A stretch of 41,848 bases of DNA from an uncultured Eubacteriales bacterium. Its GTDB lineage: Bacteria > Bacillota > Clostridia > TANB77 > CAG-508. This document shows, piece after piece, positions 8,518 to 16,541 of this stretch. The notes beneath the pieces are model-generated. The model saw only the letters and a list, made by a program, of their open reading frames with translations. It ran no database searches and was not told the origin of the DNA. Each line of letters starts with the position of its first letter. The stretch's first letter is position 1. The stretch spans positions 1 to 41,848 of the forward strand of contig CASFHP010000016.1 in NCBI GenBank assembly GCA_949294555.1. Reading direction: 5' to 3'. The translations under genes were made by a program, and so were the position numbers.

Positions 8518-9871
8518 TTAAAACTTAAAATTCTTTAATGTATTTTCATCTATGCCATTTAACAACTTTTTCATACCACCTTTGTTGTTTTTCATCTGTT
8601 TCATCATTTTTTGTGTCATTTCAAAAGATTTGATGAATTTGTTAATATCTTGTACGGTTGTTCCACTTCCGTTTTGCAATTCTTTGTCTTCTACTTGCAT
8701 TTAATAATTTGGTATTTCGTTTTTCCTCTTTTGTCATTGAACAAATCATTGCTTCAATTTTAACAAATTCTTTATCATCTACTTTTAAATCTTTGATTTG
8801 ATTAAATCCTGGTATCAGTTTTAATAGTGATGAAAATGAACCCATCTTTTTTACTTGTCTAATTTGTGCTAAATAATCATCTAAATCTAGTTCTTTCTTC
8901 TTTAATTGTTTTTCAAGCTTTTCTGCCTGTTCCATATCAAATGATTCTTCAGCTTTTTCAATAACAGCTAAAATGTCTCCCATTCCTAAAATTCTTTGAG
9001 CCATTCTATCTGGATGGAATACTTCTATATCACTTAGTTTTTCTCCAGTTGCTGCAAATTTAATTGGCTTTCCTGTTACCTTTTTAACAGAAAGTGCTGC
9101 ACCACCTCTGGTATCACCATCTAGCTTTGTAAGAATAATTCCGTCAATTCCAACCGTATCACTAAAGCTTTGCGCAACATTTACTGCGTCTTGACCTGTC
9201 ATACTGTCGACAACAAGTAATATTTCATGAGGTTTAATATTTGCTTTTAAATTTTTTAATTCTTGCATTAATTCTTCATCAATATGTAGTCTACCTGCTG
9301 TATCTAGGATTACTACATCGTTTAGTTTTGACATGGCAACAGATAATGCTTGTCTGGCAATATGCACAACATCTTTTGAGTTTTCATTTGCAAAAACAGG
9401 TATGTTTAGCTGTGCTCCAACAACTTGTAATTGTTTGATAGCAGCTGGTCTATATACATCACAGGCAACTAATAATGGTTTTTTACCTTGCTTTCTAAGT
9501 AGGTTTGCCAATTTTCCTGCTGTTGTGGTTTTACCTGAACCTTGAAGTCCTACTAACATGATGATTGTTGGTGGATTTGGTGTAAAATTAATTTGACTTG
9601 TTTGTCCACCTAATAGTTCTACCAATTCATCTTTTACAATTTTTACAACTTGTTGACCTGGAGTTAAAGATTTTAAAACATCTTGACCTAAGGCTTTTTC
9701 TTGAATGGTCGCTATAAAATCTTTTACAATTTTATAGTTAACATCAGCTTCTAATAATGCAAGTTTTACTTCTCTTAGCATTTCTTTTAAGTCTGATTCT
9801 GTAATTCTTGCTTTTCCTCTGATTTTTCTTGTTATTTCTTGTAATCTAGAAGATAATCCTTCAAAAGCCAT
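8518..9871 (-). CDS. ffh: Signal recognition particle protein Ffh, interrupted by a +1 frameshift
   Basis: Ffh is the SRP54 GTPase that binds SRP RNA and signal peptides. The NG domain has VGLQGSGKTTTAGKLA (P-loop), DVYRPAA, LDTAGRLHID and LTKLDGDTRGGAALS; the M domain follows from about residue 295. ATG 9871 gives the usual MAFEGLSSRLQ start. In the opening frame the protein reads normally to RRQRIAK and then leaves the family, stopping at 8642 (409 residues). One base on, the frame gives GSGTTVQDINKFIKSF and the normal C-terminus, ending at 8518 (450 residues in all). The break is at CGGA, 8671-8668. The lost part contains the RNA-binding motif, so an unshifted product should fail. This is either a sequence error or a real +1 shift. 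Confidence 0.93.
8668..8671 (-). other. +1 frameshift site CGGA in ffh
   Basis: The minus strand reads GCA AAA CGG AAG TGG in the opening frame. Skipping the C gives GCA AAA GGA AGT GGA, that is A-K-G-S-G, the conserved motif of SRP54 M domains. Confidence 0.75.
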
Positions 9872-9907
9872 ATTTTTCAACCCCATTCATTCTTTTTATT
9901 CATCTGT

Positions 9908-10255
9908 TTAAACTAAACAATTTAACTCTTTTTTAATATGCTCTAATACAACAGCTACTTGTTCATCAGAAGACTCTTTTTGAATCTTTGTCAATTCTGA
10001 TAAAACTTGTTCAATCTTTTTTTCTTGATTTAACATCCTTTTCATAAACAATAGCTTTTCTTCATATTCAAAAAGCTTCTTTTCCCCCTTTTTGATGATA
10101 TCTCTAACAGCTTGTCTTGTAATCCCATTGTTTTCTGCAATTTCTGATAAAGACAAATCATTATTATAGTAGTCATTTATGAATTCAAATTGTTTTTCAG
10201 ATAATAATTTTCCATATAAATCACATAAAATACTGATTTCTACGTTTTTCTCCAT
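9908..10255 (-). CDS. ylxM: YlxM family helix-turn-helix protein, SRP-associated
   Basis: A 115-residue protein with a sigma-70 region 4-like helix-turn-helix: LSEKQFEFINDYYNNDLSLS, then EIAENNGITRQAVRDIIKKGEKKL. It matches YlxM, which is encoded with ffh and stimulates SRP function in streptococci. AAGGAG lies upstream of the ATG. It is the first gene of the cluster, 36 bases before the Ffh start, and has a near-consensus promoter. Confidence 0.92.
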   Translation of the reverse strand: MEKNVEISILCDLYGKLLSEKQFEFINDYYNNDLSLSEIAENNGITRQAVRDIIKKGEKKLFEYEEKLLFMKRMLNQEKKIEQVLSELTKIQKESSDEQVAVVLEHIKKELNCLV

Positions 10256-10289
10256 AAATAACGACTCCTTTAAAATGTAATGCTAATAT

Positions 10290-10318
10290 ACTTTACACTA
10301 TTTTTTTGCATTTGTCAA
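10290..10318 (-). promoter_or_regulatory. Promoter of the ylxM-ffh cluster
   Basis: On the minus strand: TTGACA (10318-10313), a 17-base spacer, then TAAAGT (10295-10290), about 35 bases before the ylxM start codon. Confidence 0.8.
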
Positions 10319-10334
10319 TAGTTTTTTTGAAAAA

Positions 10335-10460
10335 GTTTGCGATGATTTTGGGGACGGAGCAAAATCATCGTTTATAAAGAATATTTCATTCAAAACTTTT
10401 TAGGAAACAAAACGATGATTTTTTGCTCCGTCCCCAAAATCACCCAAAATCATCGCAACT
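10335..10460. repeat. REPIN-like element: two inverted hairpins with GGGGACGGAGC loops
   Basis: The left hairpin is GATGATTTT - GGGGACGGAGC - AAAATCATC. The right copy is inverted and has a small internal duplication (CCCAAAATC). The outer ends TTGCGATGATTTTGGG and CCCAAAATCATCGCAA also pair. Short stems with a GGGGACGG loop, arranged head to head, fit REP sequences mobilised in trans by RAYT-type transposases. No transposase is present in the window. Confidence 0.65.
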
Positions 10461-10477
10461 TTAGCCAAAAAGAAAAT

Positions 10478-10512
10478 GTGCCAGAATAGGAAAATTTTCC
10501 CATTCCAGCACA
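10478..10512 (-). terminator. Terminator of the hydrolase gene at 10518
   Basis: On the minus strand, TGTGCtgGAATgGGAAAA pairs with TTTTCCtATTCtgGCACA and TTTTCTTTTT follows. It lies directly after the stop codon at 10518. Confidence 0.7.
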
Positions 10513-10517
10513 TAAAC

Positions 10518-11351
10518 TTAATCGATAATATACTTTTCCCATCCTTTTGATAGGAATCTGCCTAAGGAATTGGCGTGCGAAGCATCAAGATATATTACTT
10601 CTTTGCATAATCGGTTGACTTTCTTCTGTGAAGAAACTGTTACAATACCATCTCCTCGCGCATGCAAACACCGGAAATTAAGATATTTGCACACTCTATC
10701 TACTGGCTCATAAACGTTCCTCGTCTCGCTTATGACATTGCGACATATATGCCTTCCCACTCCTGAAAAATCACAGTTTGCCAAAAATTTTGAATCTGGC
10801 ATAAGGTCTAAATCCACCTTATGTCGCTTATAGAGTTTCTGATAAACCCTATATTCAAAAGAAGTAGCAAATCTCTTTTTCATCAATTCGGCATCTACCA
10901 TTGTGGTTCCTCCAAATGGTGCCGAAATGAAATCCATCCTTACGCGTCTTGATATCCATTTTGCCATATTCGCAAAACAAACACCGCCTTTAGAGTGTCC
11001 AATTAACCAAACGGTCTTGTAGTGGGGAATATTAAAATTGATATACACGGCCAATTCTTCCCCAGCATATTCTAATCCTTTACATTCGAAAGGAAAATAC
11101 ATATTAATAATATTTCCCCTTAAATTAGGATACTCGGCCGAAGTTGGAATTGTCATAAACGGATCCCATTTGCATAGTATATTGTCATTATCTACACTCA
11201 TGGAAACTCCTTCACAGATAATGTATACATTATCGCTGTCTACTTCGTTTCGCCTGGTTTCTAACAGTAAAAGATTTGATGATTTATATAATATGTTATC
11301 AATCCTCAAATCTTTACTTACCTTTTTCCGTTTTTCCTCCCGTTTTTGCAT
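10518..11351 (-). CDS. Alpha/beta-hydrolase (lipase-like), probably acquired
   Basis: A 277-residue protein with the nucleophile elbow GHSKGG (Ser about 120), followed by a plausible acid (HARGDGIV) and histidine (DASHANSL), so a serine hydrolase is likely; the substrate is unknown. ATG 11351 is preceded by GGAGGT six bases away; an earlier ATG at 11414 has no ribosome site. Its base composition is clearly richer in G+C than its neighbours, it uses CGC, CGT and CGG codons, and it is flanked by REP-like repeats, all signs of transfer. It holds the only in-frame CGG codons outside the three frameshift sites (two near the start, one in LNFRCLHARG). Confidence 0.75.
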   Translation of the reverse strand: MQKREEKRKKVSKDLRIDNILYKSSNLLLLETRRNEVDSDNVYIICEGVSMSVDNDNILCKWDPFMTIPTSAEYPNLRGNIINMYFPFECKGLEYAGEELAVYINFNIPHYKTVWLIGHSKGGVCFANMAKWISRRVRMDFISAPFGGTTMVDAELMKKRFATSFEYRVYQKLYKRHKVDLDLMPDSKFLANCDFSGVGRHICRNVISETRNVYEPVDRVCKYLNFRCLHARGDGIVTVSSQKKVNRLCKEVIYLDASHANSLGRFLSKGWEKYIID

Positions 11352-11482
11352 ATTATCTACCTCCAAAAATTTTTTTGCAACCAATATTGGTATACATAAT
11401 CTGTATTTTATCACAGATTATTCTTCTTTTCAATCTTTTATTCTTAATTTTATTTGTTCTCCTCATAATCGATATTAAAAAA

Positions 11483-11511
11483 TTGCCATTTTAACCCGTC
11501 CCTTTTGGCAA
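11483..11511. repeat. REP-like hairpin, TTGCCA/TGGCAA with GGGACGGG loop
   Basis: TTGCCA and TGGCAA pair around a loop that reads GGGACGGG on the minus strand. It lies in the 174-base gap between gerQ and the hydrolase, which has no other gene that I can see. Confidence 0.45.
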
Positions 11512-11525
11512 CTTTGGGCAAACTT

Positions 11526-11855
11526 TTAATAATAATTATACCCATACCCATTATTCATAAAATTATTAAATCTTCTGTTAGATATGGTAATAAATTTAAT
11601 AGAATAAATGTCACAATAGGTAATCGTATCACTTTCTAATGAACGCAATAAAATATAACTTGCTCCAACATCCTCTAAAATCCCAATTCTATCTACTAAA
11701 TTATTTGTACCTATTAAAAATTCTACTCTCATGAGTTTTCCAATTTGTTCTCGTAAGAAGGCTGGTGTATAAATGGAATTTGTTAAAATTTCTGGTGAAT
11801 CTTGATTAATGGTTACATTCCTATTTTCTCTTTTGTCTTGTCTTTCATCTGGCAT
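11526..11855 (-). CDS. gerQ: Spore coat protein GerQ-like
   Basis: A 109-residue protein. After a polar N-terminus, residues about 32-95 (PAFLREQIGKLMRVEF, GTNNLVDRIGILEDVGASYI, then CDIYSIKFITIS) resemble GerQ, the coat protein that CwlJ needs for its placement and activity in Bacillus spores. AAAGGAGG lies before the ATG. It begins 26 bases after cwlJ, the same pairing as in Bacillus, which supports the call. The C-terminus ends in an Asn/Tyr-rich tail. GerQ is my best match by pattern, not by alignment. Confidence 0.7.
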   Translation of the reverse strand: MPDERQDKRENRNVTINQDSPEILTNSIYTPAFLREQIGKLMRVEFLIGTNNLVDRIGILEDVGASYILLRSLESDTITYCDIYSIKFITISNRRFNNFMNNGYGYNYY

Positions 11856-11881
11856 AATAAACCTCCTTTATTTTGTAATGA

Positions 11882-12330
11882 TTATGTGTTTGCATATTGA
11901 CTTGTCGGACGATAAAAGCAGTGTTCTCCGAAGTCTTGTATGAAATGTTCCAGAACCATTTCGTGGAAAAGTTGTATCACAAGTTGGTTTAAATGGATTT
12001 AGATACCATAAACATTCTCCGATTTCATTTAATCGATTTCCTGCTAATGCCCAATCTGCTATGTAGTAGTGTTCTTCTGTTGGATTCATATTATAGATAT
12101 TCTGTGGATTGTATCGATTGAATAAGGTTTCTGCTGCACAATCGAATTGCCCTGGTTGGAAAATAATATTTCTAATGCTCCCACCTTGCGATATTCTTGC
12201 ATATTCCCCATCTGATGCATTTACTCTATTTAAAATAACGCTTGCAACTGCTTTCATTCCATTGTCTCCTTCTCCTCCGTGCCTCACATTGAACAATTCT
12301 AGCAATTAATTCTCTATCTGAATATGCCAT
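11882..12330 (-). CDS. cwlJ: Spore cortex hydrolase CwlJ/SleB family, interrupted by two +1 frameshifts
   Basis: CwlJ-type enzymes degrade spore cortex peptidoglycan during germination. The gene starts at ATG 12330 (AAGGA upstream) with MAYSDRELIARIVQCEA, leaves frame at CGGA 12279-12276, continues one base on as GEGDNGMKAVASVILNRV through NIIFQPGQFDCAAETLF and CLWYLNPFKPTCDTTFPRNG, leaves frame again at CGGA 11930-11927, and ends one base on as EHCFYRPTSQYANT with stop 11882-11884. The repaired protein has 148 residues, close to the 142 of B. subtilis CwlJ and without a peptidoglycan-binding domain. Without the second shift the end is a basic, unrelated tail. gerQ follows directly. Confidence 0.85.
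11927..11930 (-). other. +1 frameshift site CGGA near the 3' end of cwlJ
   Basis: The frame in use reads ACA AGA CTT CGG AGA ACA. Skipping one base at the CGG gives CTT GGA GAA CAC TGC TTT TAT, that is L-G-E-H-C-F-Y, the family C-terminal motif. Confidence 0.75.
12276..12279 (-). other. +1 frameshift site CGGA near the 5' end of cwlJ
   Basis: The opening frame reads TGT GAG GCA CGG AGG AGA AGG. A +1 shift at the CGG gives GAG GCA, one residue, then GGA GAA GGA GAC, joining C-E-A to G-E-G-D-N-G of the catalytic domain. Confidence 0.75.
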
Positions 12331-12401
12331 TTCTTTCATTCCTTCCATAATTTTCAAAGCTTGGTTGGAAAAGAATTAAATTTTGGCAAGGAAAATTATA
12401 T

Positions 12402-12485
12402 TTAAAAGGCAAGGGAGCATACTTTTTGTATGTGACCGCGTTTTAAATGAAATTTGACGTAGCCAAAATTGTAATTATTTTTCAA
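12402..12485 (-). CDS. Possible 27-residue peptide upstream of cwlJ
   Basis: A TTG start at 12485 with GAGGTG about 6 bases upstream opens a frame coding KNNYNFGYVKFHLKRGHIQK followed by VCSLAF and a stop. The ribosome site and basic, aromatic composition make it possible. No homologue is known to me and it may be chance. The 286-base gap from 12331 to 12616 otherwise holds only the pheT terminator. Confidence 0.2.
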   Translation of the reverse strand: MKNNYNFGYVKFHLKRGHIQKVCSLAF

Positions 12486-12546
12486 CCATTCACCTCTAAT
12501 AGTAAAGTATATGCAAATAAAATTAAGAAGTTCCTACTTTTTTAAC

Positions 12547-12604
12547 AATTTAGTCAAATAGAAACGGAGACTTTAACAACAAAAAATTGTCAAAATCTCC
12601 GTCC
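12547..12604 (-). terminator. Terminator after pheT
   Basis: On the minus strand GGAGATTTTGACAA pairs imperfectly with TTGTTAAAGTCTCC, followed by GTTTCTATTT. The stem is preceded by GGGACG, so a REP-like element may have been taken up as the terminator. Confidence 0.5.
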
Positions 12605-12616
12605 CTACTGACCATT

Positions 12617-15031
12617 TTATTTTCTTAACTCTGCACCGACTGTTTTTTCCAATTCAGCAATAATATTCTCCATTGCAACATTTACTTCTTCATCACTTAA
12701 TGTCTTGTTTTTATCTCTAAATGTCAAAGCATATGCTACACTCTTTTTATTTTTTCCTAGCTTTTCATTTCTATAAATGTCAAATAATTTTAATCCTTCT
12801 AGTAATTTTTTTGCTTTCTTTGTAATGATTTTTTCAATCTGTCCAACTTCAACACTTTCATCTACTATAATTGCAATATCTCTTTCTACTGCTGGGAATT
12901 TTGGAACTTCTACATATTTTTTATTATTTCTTGAATATTTTTCTAGTTTACTGATATTGATTTCTGCTAAATATACTCTTTTTTCAATATCATAATTATT
13001 TAAAACAACTGGATGTACTTCTCCTAGAGTTGCGATGATGTCTTTTCCAACTGTTAGATTTGCACATCTCCCTGGATGATATGATTTATTTTCTGTTTCT
13101 CTTTCTACTTCATAATGATTAATATATGTTGCTTCTAATACATTTTCAACGATGCCTTTTAAGATATAGAAATCTACATCATCTCCATACATTCCAATGG
13201 TTAAAATATTTTCTTGTAATGGTACTTCTCCTTTTTCTACTTCGCCATTCATGTTTTTATAATTTCTTGAAATATCAAATAATTTTACATTTTGATTTTT
13301 CTTGTTAGCATTATTAGCTAATATTTGTAACATACTTGGTATGGTTGATGGTCTCATTAATTTATATTCATCACTTAATGGATTTTGAATGGTAATTGCT
13401 GTTTTCTTTAATGTATCACTAATATTTGATTTTTCTAAATCTTTTTCACTTAAAAATCCATATGTATATATTTCTGATAAGCCACTATTTACAAGGACTT
13501 CTTGTATTTTCTTTTCAATTTTCTGTTCTTTATTTCTTACACCTAGAGTTGTATCACTTTTTATTAATGTTGTTTCCAATTTGTCATATCCATAAAATCT
13601 TAATACTTCTTCTGCTAAATCTGCTAATTGTTCTACATCCATTCTAAAATATGGTGCTGTTGCAATATCATTTTCAACTTTTATGTCTAATTTATTTAGA
13701 ATATCTATCATTTCTTCTTTAGAAATATTGGTTCCTAATAATTGATTAATTCTATCATAATCTACTTTTATTTCATGTACTTTTTGTTTTGTTGGATAGA
13801 CATCTATTTTTCCATCAACGACTTCTCCTGCATGTAAAATTTCTACCAATTCTACTGCACGATTGACTGCTCTTAACGCATTTTCTGGTGATAATCCTTT
13901 TTCAAAACGAGAAGATGCTTCTGTTCTTAATCCTACTTTTTTAGCTGTTTTTCTAACAGCTCCCCCATAAAATACAGCTGATTCAAACACAACCGTTTCT
14001 GTATCATTTTCGATTTCTGAATTTAGTCCTCCCATAACACCAGCAATCGCTACAGCTTTTTTGTCATCTGCGATGACTAAATCATTTTCATCTAATATTC
14101 TTTCTTGTTCATCTAATGTTGTAATTTTTTCATTATTTTTTGCTCTTCTTACTGTTATATGTTTTTCTTCAATAGAATTGATATCAAATGCATGCATTGG
14201 TTGACCCATTTCTAGCATTACATAGTTAGTAATATCTACAATGTTATTAATACTTCTCACACCACAAGCATTCAATCTTCTTACCATCCATTTTGGAGAA
14301 GGTCCTATTTTTACATTTTTAACAATTCTTGCAATATATCTGTAACATAAGTCAGGTGCTGTGATATCTACTTTTAATCCTTCAATTTCTTTTTTATCTT
14401 CTACTTTTAATTCATCAATATTTTTTCTAGGATTTTTAAATGGTTTTCCTAAAGATACTGCTGTTTCTCTTCCTAATCCTTCAATTGACAAACAATCTGG
14501 TCTGTTTGGTGTGATTTCAAAATCAATGATATCTTCTTTTAGTTCTAATACATCAACTAAATCTTTTCCTAAATCTTTTTCATATTTATCGTCTAAAATA
14601 AAGATACCATCTACCACTTTATCTGGATAACTTGCTGGGTCTATTTCTAATTCTTCCATTCCACACATCATACCTTGTGATTCTACACCGCGTAGTTTTC
14701 CTGTATGAATTGTTACACCTTTTGGTAATTCTGCTCCGTCTTTTGCAACTGGTACGATTTGTCCCGTTTCTCCTACTTTGATATTAGGTGCTGCGGTTAC
14801 AATTTGAAGTATTTCTCCATTTCCCACATCTATTTTTGTTACCACTAATTTGTCTGCATCTGGATGTTTGGTAACTTCTAAAATTTTTCCAACTACTACA
14901 TTTTTTATGTTGTTTCCTTTTTGTTCTATGGTTTCAACCTTAGAACCTGTCATTGTTAGAATATCTCCTAATTCTACAGTGTCTACATCTATATCACTAT
15001 ATTCTTCTAACCACTCTCTACTTGCTTTCAT
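12617..15031 (-). CDS. pheT: Phenylalanine-tRNA ligase beta subunit
   Basis: PheT forms the alpha2-beta2 synthetase with PheS and carries the editing site. The 804 residues are full length. The EMAP-type tRNA-binding domain is at about 40-150 (VVGKILEVTKHPDADKLVV), the B3/B4 editing domain at about 200-400 (ITNYVMLEMGQPMHAFD, GVMGGLNSEI), then the B5 domain, the catalytic-like core and a C-terminal FDX-ACB domain (VEVPKFPAVERDIAIIVD and YALTFRDKNKTL). GAAAGGA lies before the ATG. It is cotranscribed with pheS behind the Phe T-box, but one unrelated gene separates the two. Confidence 0.97.
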   Translation of the reverse strand: MKASREWLEEYSDIDVDTVELGDILTMTGSKVETIEQKGNNIKNVVVGKILEVTKHPDADKLVVTKIDVGNGEILQIVTAAPNIKVGETGQIVPVAKDGAELPKGVTIHTGKLRGVESQGMMCGMEELEIDPASYPDKVVDGIFILDDKYEKDLGKDLVDVLELKEDIIDFEITPNRPDCLSIEGLGRETAVSLGKPFKNPRKNIDELKVEDKKEIEGLKVDITAPDLCYRYIARIVKNVKIGPSPKWMVRRLNACGVRSINNIVDITNYVMLEMGQPMHAFDINSIEEKHITVRRAKNNEKITTLDEQERILDENDLVIADDKKAVAIAGVMGGLNSEIENDTETVVFESAVFYGGAVRKTAKKVGLRTEASSRFEKGLSPENALRAVNRAVELVEILHAGEVVDGKIDVYPTKQKVHEIKVDYDRINQLLGTNISKEEMIDILNKLDIKVENDIATAPYFRMDVEQLADLAEEVLRFYGYDKLETTLIKSDTTLGVRNKEQKIEKKIQEVLVNSGLSEIYTYGFLSEKDLEKSNISDTLKKTAITIQNPLSDEYKLMRPSTIPSMLQILANNANKKNQNVKLFDISRNYKNMNGEVEKGEVPLQENILTIGMYGDDVDFYILKGIVENVLEATYINHYEVERETENKSYHPGRCANLTVGKDIIATLGEVHPVVLNNYDIEKRVYLAEINISKLEKYSRNNKKYVEVPKFPAVERDIAIIVDESVEVGQIEKIITKKAKKLLEGLKLFDIYRNEKLGKNKKSVAYALTFRDKNKTLSDEEVNVAMENIIAELEKTVGAELRK

Positions 15032-15064
15032 TTTTTCACATTCCTTTCTTATGTTATATCATGA

Positions 15065-15445
15065 TTATCTTGATTGACCATACTTTTTCTGATAATCTCT
15101 GGCAGATTGATAATTATTATATGTTGGCACTACTCTGCCTGGTTTTGTACTACTACTTTCATGAATATCATGAGATAATGTTTTGAAATTACCATTATCG
15201 CTTACTTCATTCATAAATTCTTTTCTTTTTCGTTCAAAAGGTGAAGCTTCCCTTCTTGTTGCTAAAATCGGATTTGTTTTTATTAATTCTTTTCTAACTG
15301 CACTTTCCTCTCTCAACCAATATTTAGTGTTAGGATTTCCTGGATGAGTCGGAACAGGCATATGAAATGCATATTCTTCTTTTTTTAACATTTCCATAGC
15401 CTCTCTTAGTGTATATTGTTTTTCCTTTTTTCTAAAAAACCCCAT
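15065..15445 (-). CDS. Unknown protein encoded between pheS and pheT
   Basis: A 126-residue basic, hydrophilic protein with no membrane segment (MGFFRKKEKQYTLREAMEML, later THPGNPNTKYWLREESAVRK, ending RDYQKKYGQSR). AAGGAGAG before the ATG at 15445 sets the start; an earlier ATG at 15493 has no ribosome site. It lies within the T-box-controlled operon, 33 bases before pheT and 60 after pheS. I do not recognise it. Its place suggests coexpression with the synthetase rather than a known part in it. Confidence 0.7.
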   Translation of the reverse strand: MGFFRKKEKQYTLREAMEMLKKEEYAFHMPVPTHPGNPNTKYWLREESAVRKELIKTNPILATRREASPFERKRKEFMNEVSDNGNFKTLSHDIHESSSTKPGRVVPTYNNYQSARDYQKKYGQSR

Positions 15446-15491
15446 TTTTACTCTCCTTAAATTAATTAAATTTTTAACCAATTTTTTGTCC

Positions 15492-15512
15492 ATTTTGGCA
15501 CGTCCCTAAAAT
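15492..15512. repeat. REP-like hairpin with GGGACG loop at the pheS stop
   Basis: ATTTT and AAAAT pair around a loop that reads AGGGACGTGCC on the minus strand. It overlaps the last codon of pheS and resembles the repeats at 10335 and 11483. Confidence 0.35.
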
Positions 15513-16525
15513 TGTTTTAAGAATCTGATATCATTTTCAAATAGTAATCTCATGTCTTCGATTCCGTATTTTGCCATGGCAATTCTTTCTACACCAAATC
15601 CGAAAGCAAATCCTGAATAGACATCTGGGTCTATTCCGCAATTTCTTAAAACGTTTGGATGAACTTCTCCACAGCCTAATAATTCTATCCAGCCTTCGCC
15701 TTTACAAACTCTACAGCCTTTACCACCACACACAAAACATGATACATCTGCTTCTGCTGATGGCTCTGTAAATGGGAAATGATGTGGTCTGAAACGTATT
15801 TTGGTATTTTCCCCTAAACATTTTTTAGCAAACATTTCTAGTGTTCCTTTTAAATCTGCCATAGAAATATGTTTATCAACAACCAATCCTTCTACTTGAT
15901 GGAACACTGGTGAATGTGTTGCGTCTACACTATCTGATCTATATACTGCTCCTGGACATATAATTTTAATTGGTGGTTTTTGATTTTCCATAACTCTTGC
16001 TTGAACAGGAGATGTTTGACTTCTTAAAACAATATCATCTGTAATATAAAATGTATCTTGTACATCTCTTGCTGGATGGTCTGGTGGTGTATTTAATTTA
16101 TCAAAGTTATATGTTGCTTTTTCCACTTCTGGACCATCTGCAATTTGATATCCCATTCCTAAAAATATTTCTTCTACTTCTTCAATGATTTTTGTGATTG
16201 GATGTAATGAACCTAAAACGACTTTTTTGCTTGGTTCTGTAACATCAATTGTCTCATTTTCTAATCTTTCTAAAAGTTCTTGATTTTTAAATTCTTTTTC
16301 TTTTTCTTGAATTAAATTTTCGATTTCTTCTCTTACTGTATTTACTAGACTACCAATTACAGGTCTTTCTTCAGGAGATAATCCTCCCATTCCTCTTAAA
16401 ATTACAGTTAATTCTCCTTTTTTTCCTAAGTATTTTACTCTTAGTTCATTTAATTCTTTTAGATTTTTAGCATTTGAAATTTCTTTTACTGATTGTTCCT
16501 TAATATTTGCAATTTGTTCTTTCAT
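15506..16525 (-). CDS. pheS: Phenylalanine-tRNA ligase alpha subunit
   Basis: The catalytic subunit that activates phenylalanine and charges tRNA-Phe. The N-terminal coiled coil is at about residues 1-85, and the class II core follows: [43 protein letters not shown] (motif 2 region), [33 protein letters not shown] and [15 protein letters not shown] (motif 3). ATG 16525 gives 339 residues, the family length, with AAAGGA 9 bases upstream; the frame runs open to 16684, but that part overlaps the preceding gene and matches nothing in PheS. Confidence 0.97.
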   Translation of the reverse strand: MKEQIANIKEQSVKEISNAKNLKELNELRVKYLGKKGELTVILRGMGGLSPEERPVIGSLVNTVREEIENLIQEKEKEFKNQELLERLENETIDVTEPSKKVVLGSLHPITKIIEEVEEIFLGMGYQIADGPEVEKATYNFDKLNTPPDHPARDVQDTFYITDDIVLRSQTSPVQARVMENQKPPIKIICPGAVYRSDSVDATHSPVFHQVEGLVVDKHISMADLKGTLEMFAKKCLGENTKIRFRPHHFPFTEPSAEADVSCFVCGGKGCRVCKGEGWIELLGCGEVHPNVLRNCGIDPDVYSGFAFGFGVERIAMAKYGIEDMRLLFENDIRFLKQF

Positions 16526-16541
16526 CTCGTCCATTCCTTTC

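Noticed and set aside
8518..8700. A separate 60-residue gene starting MQVEDKELQNGSG after ffh
   Set aside because: From GSGTTVQDIN on it is the C-terminus of Ffh in the next frame. The ATG is only the first in that frame and has no ribosome site.
8642..12330. Stop codon reassignment as the cause of the broken ffh and cwlJ frames
   Set aside because: The breaks are changes of reading frame, not in-frame stops, and UGA, UAA and UAG all behave as normal stops in this window.
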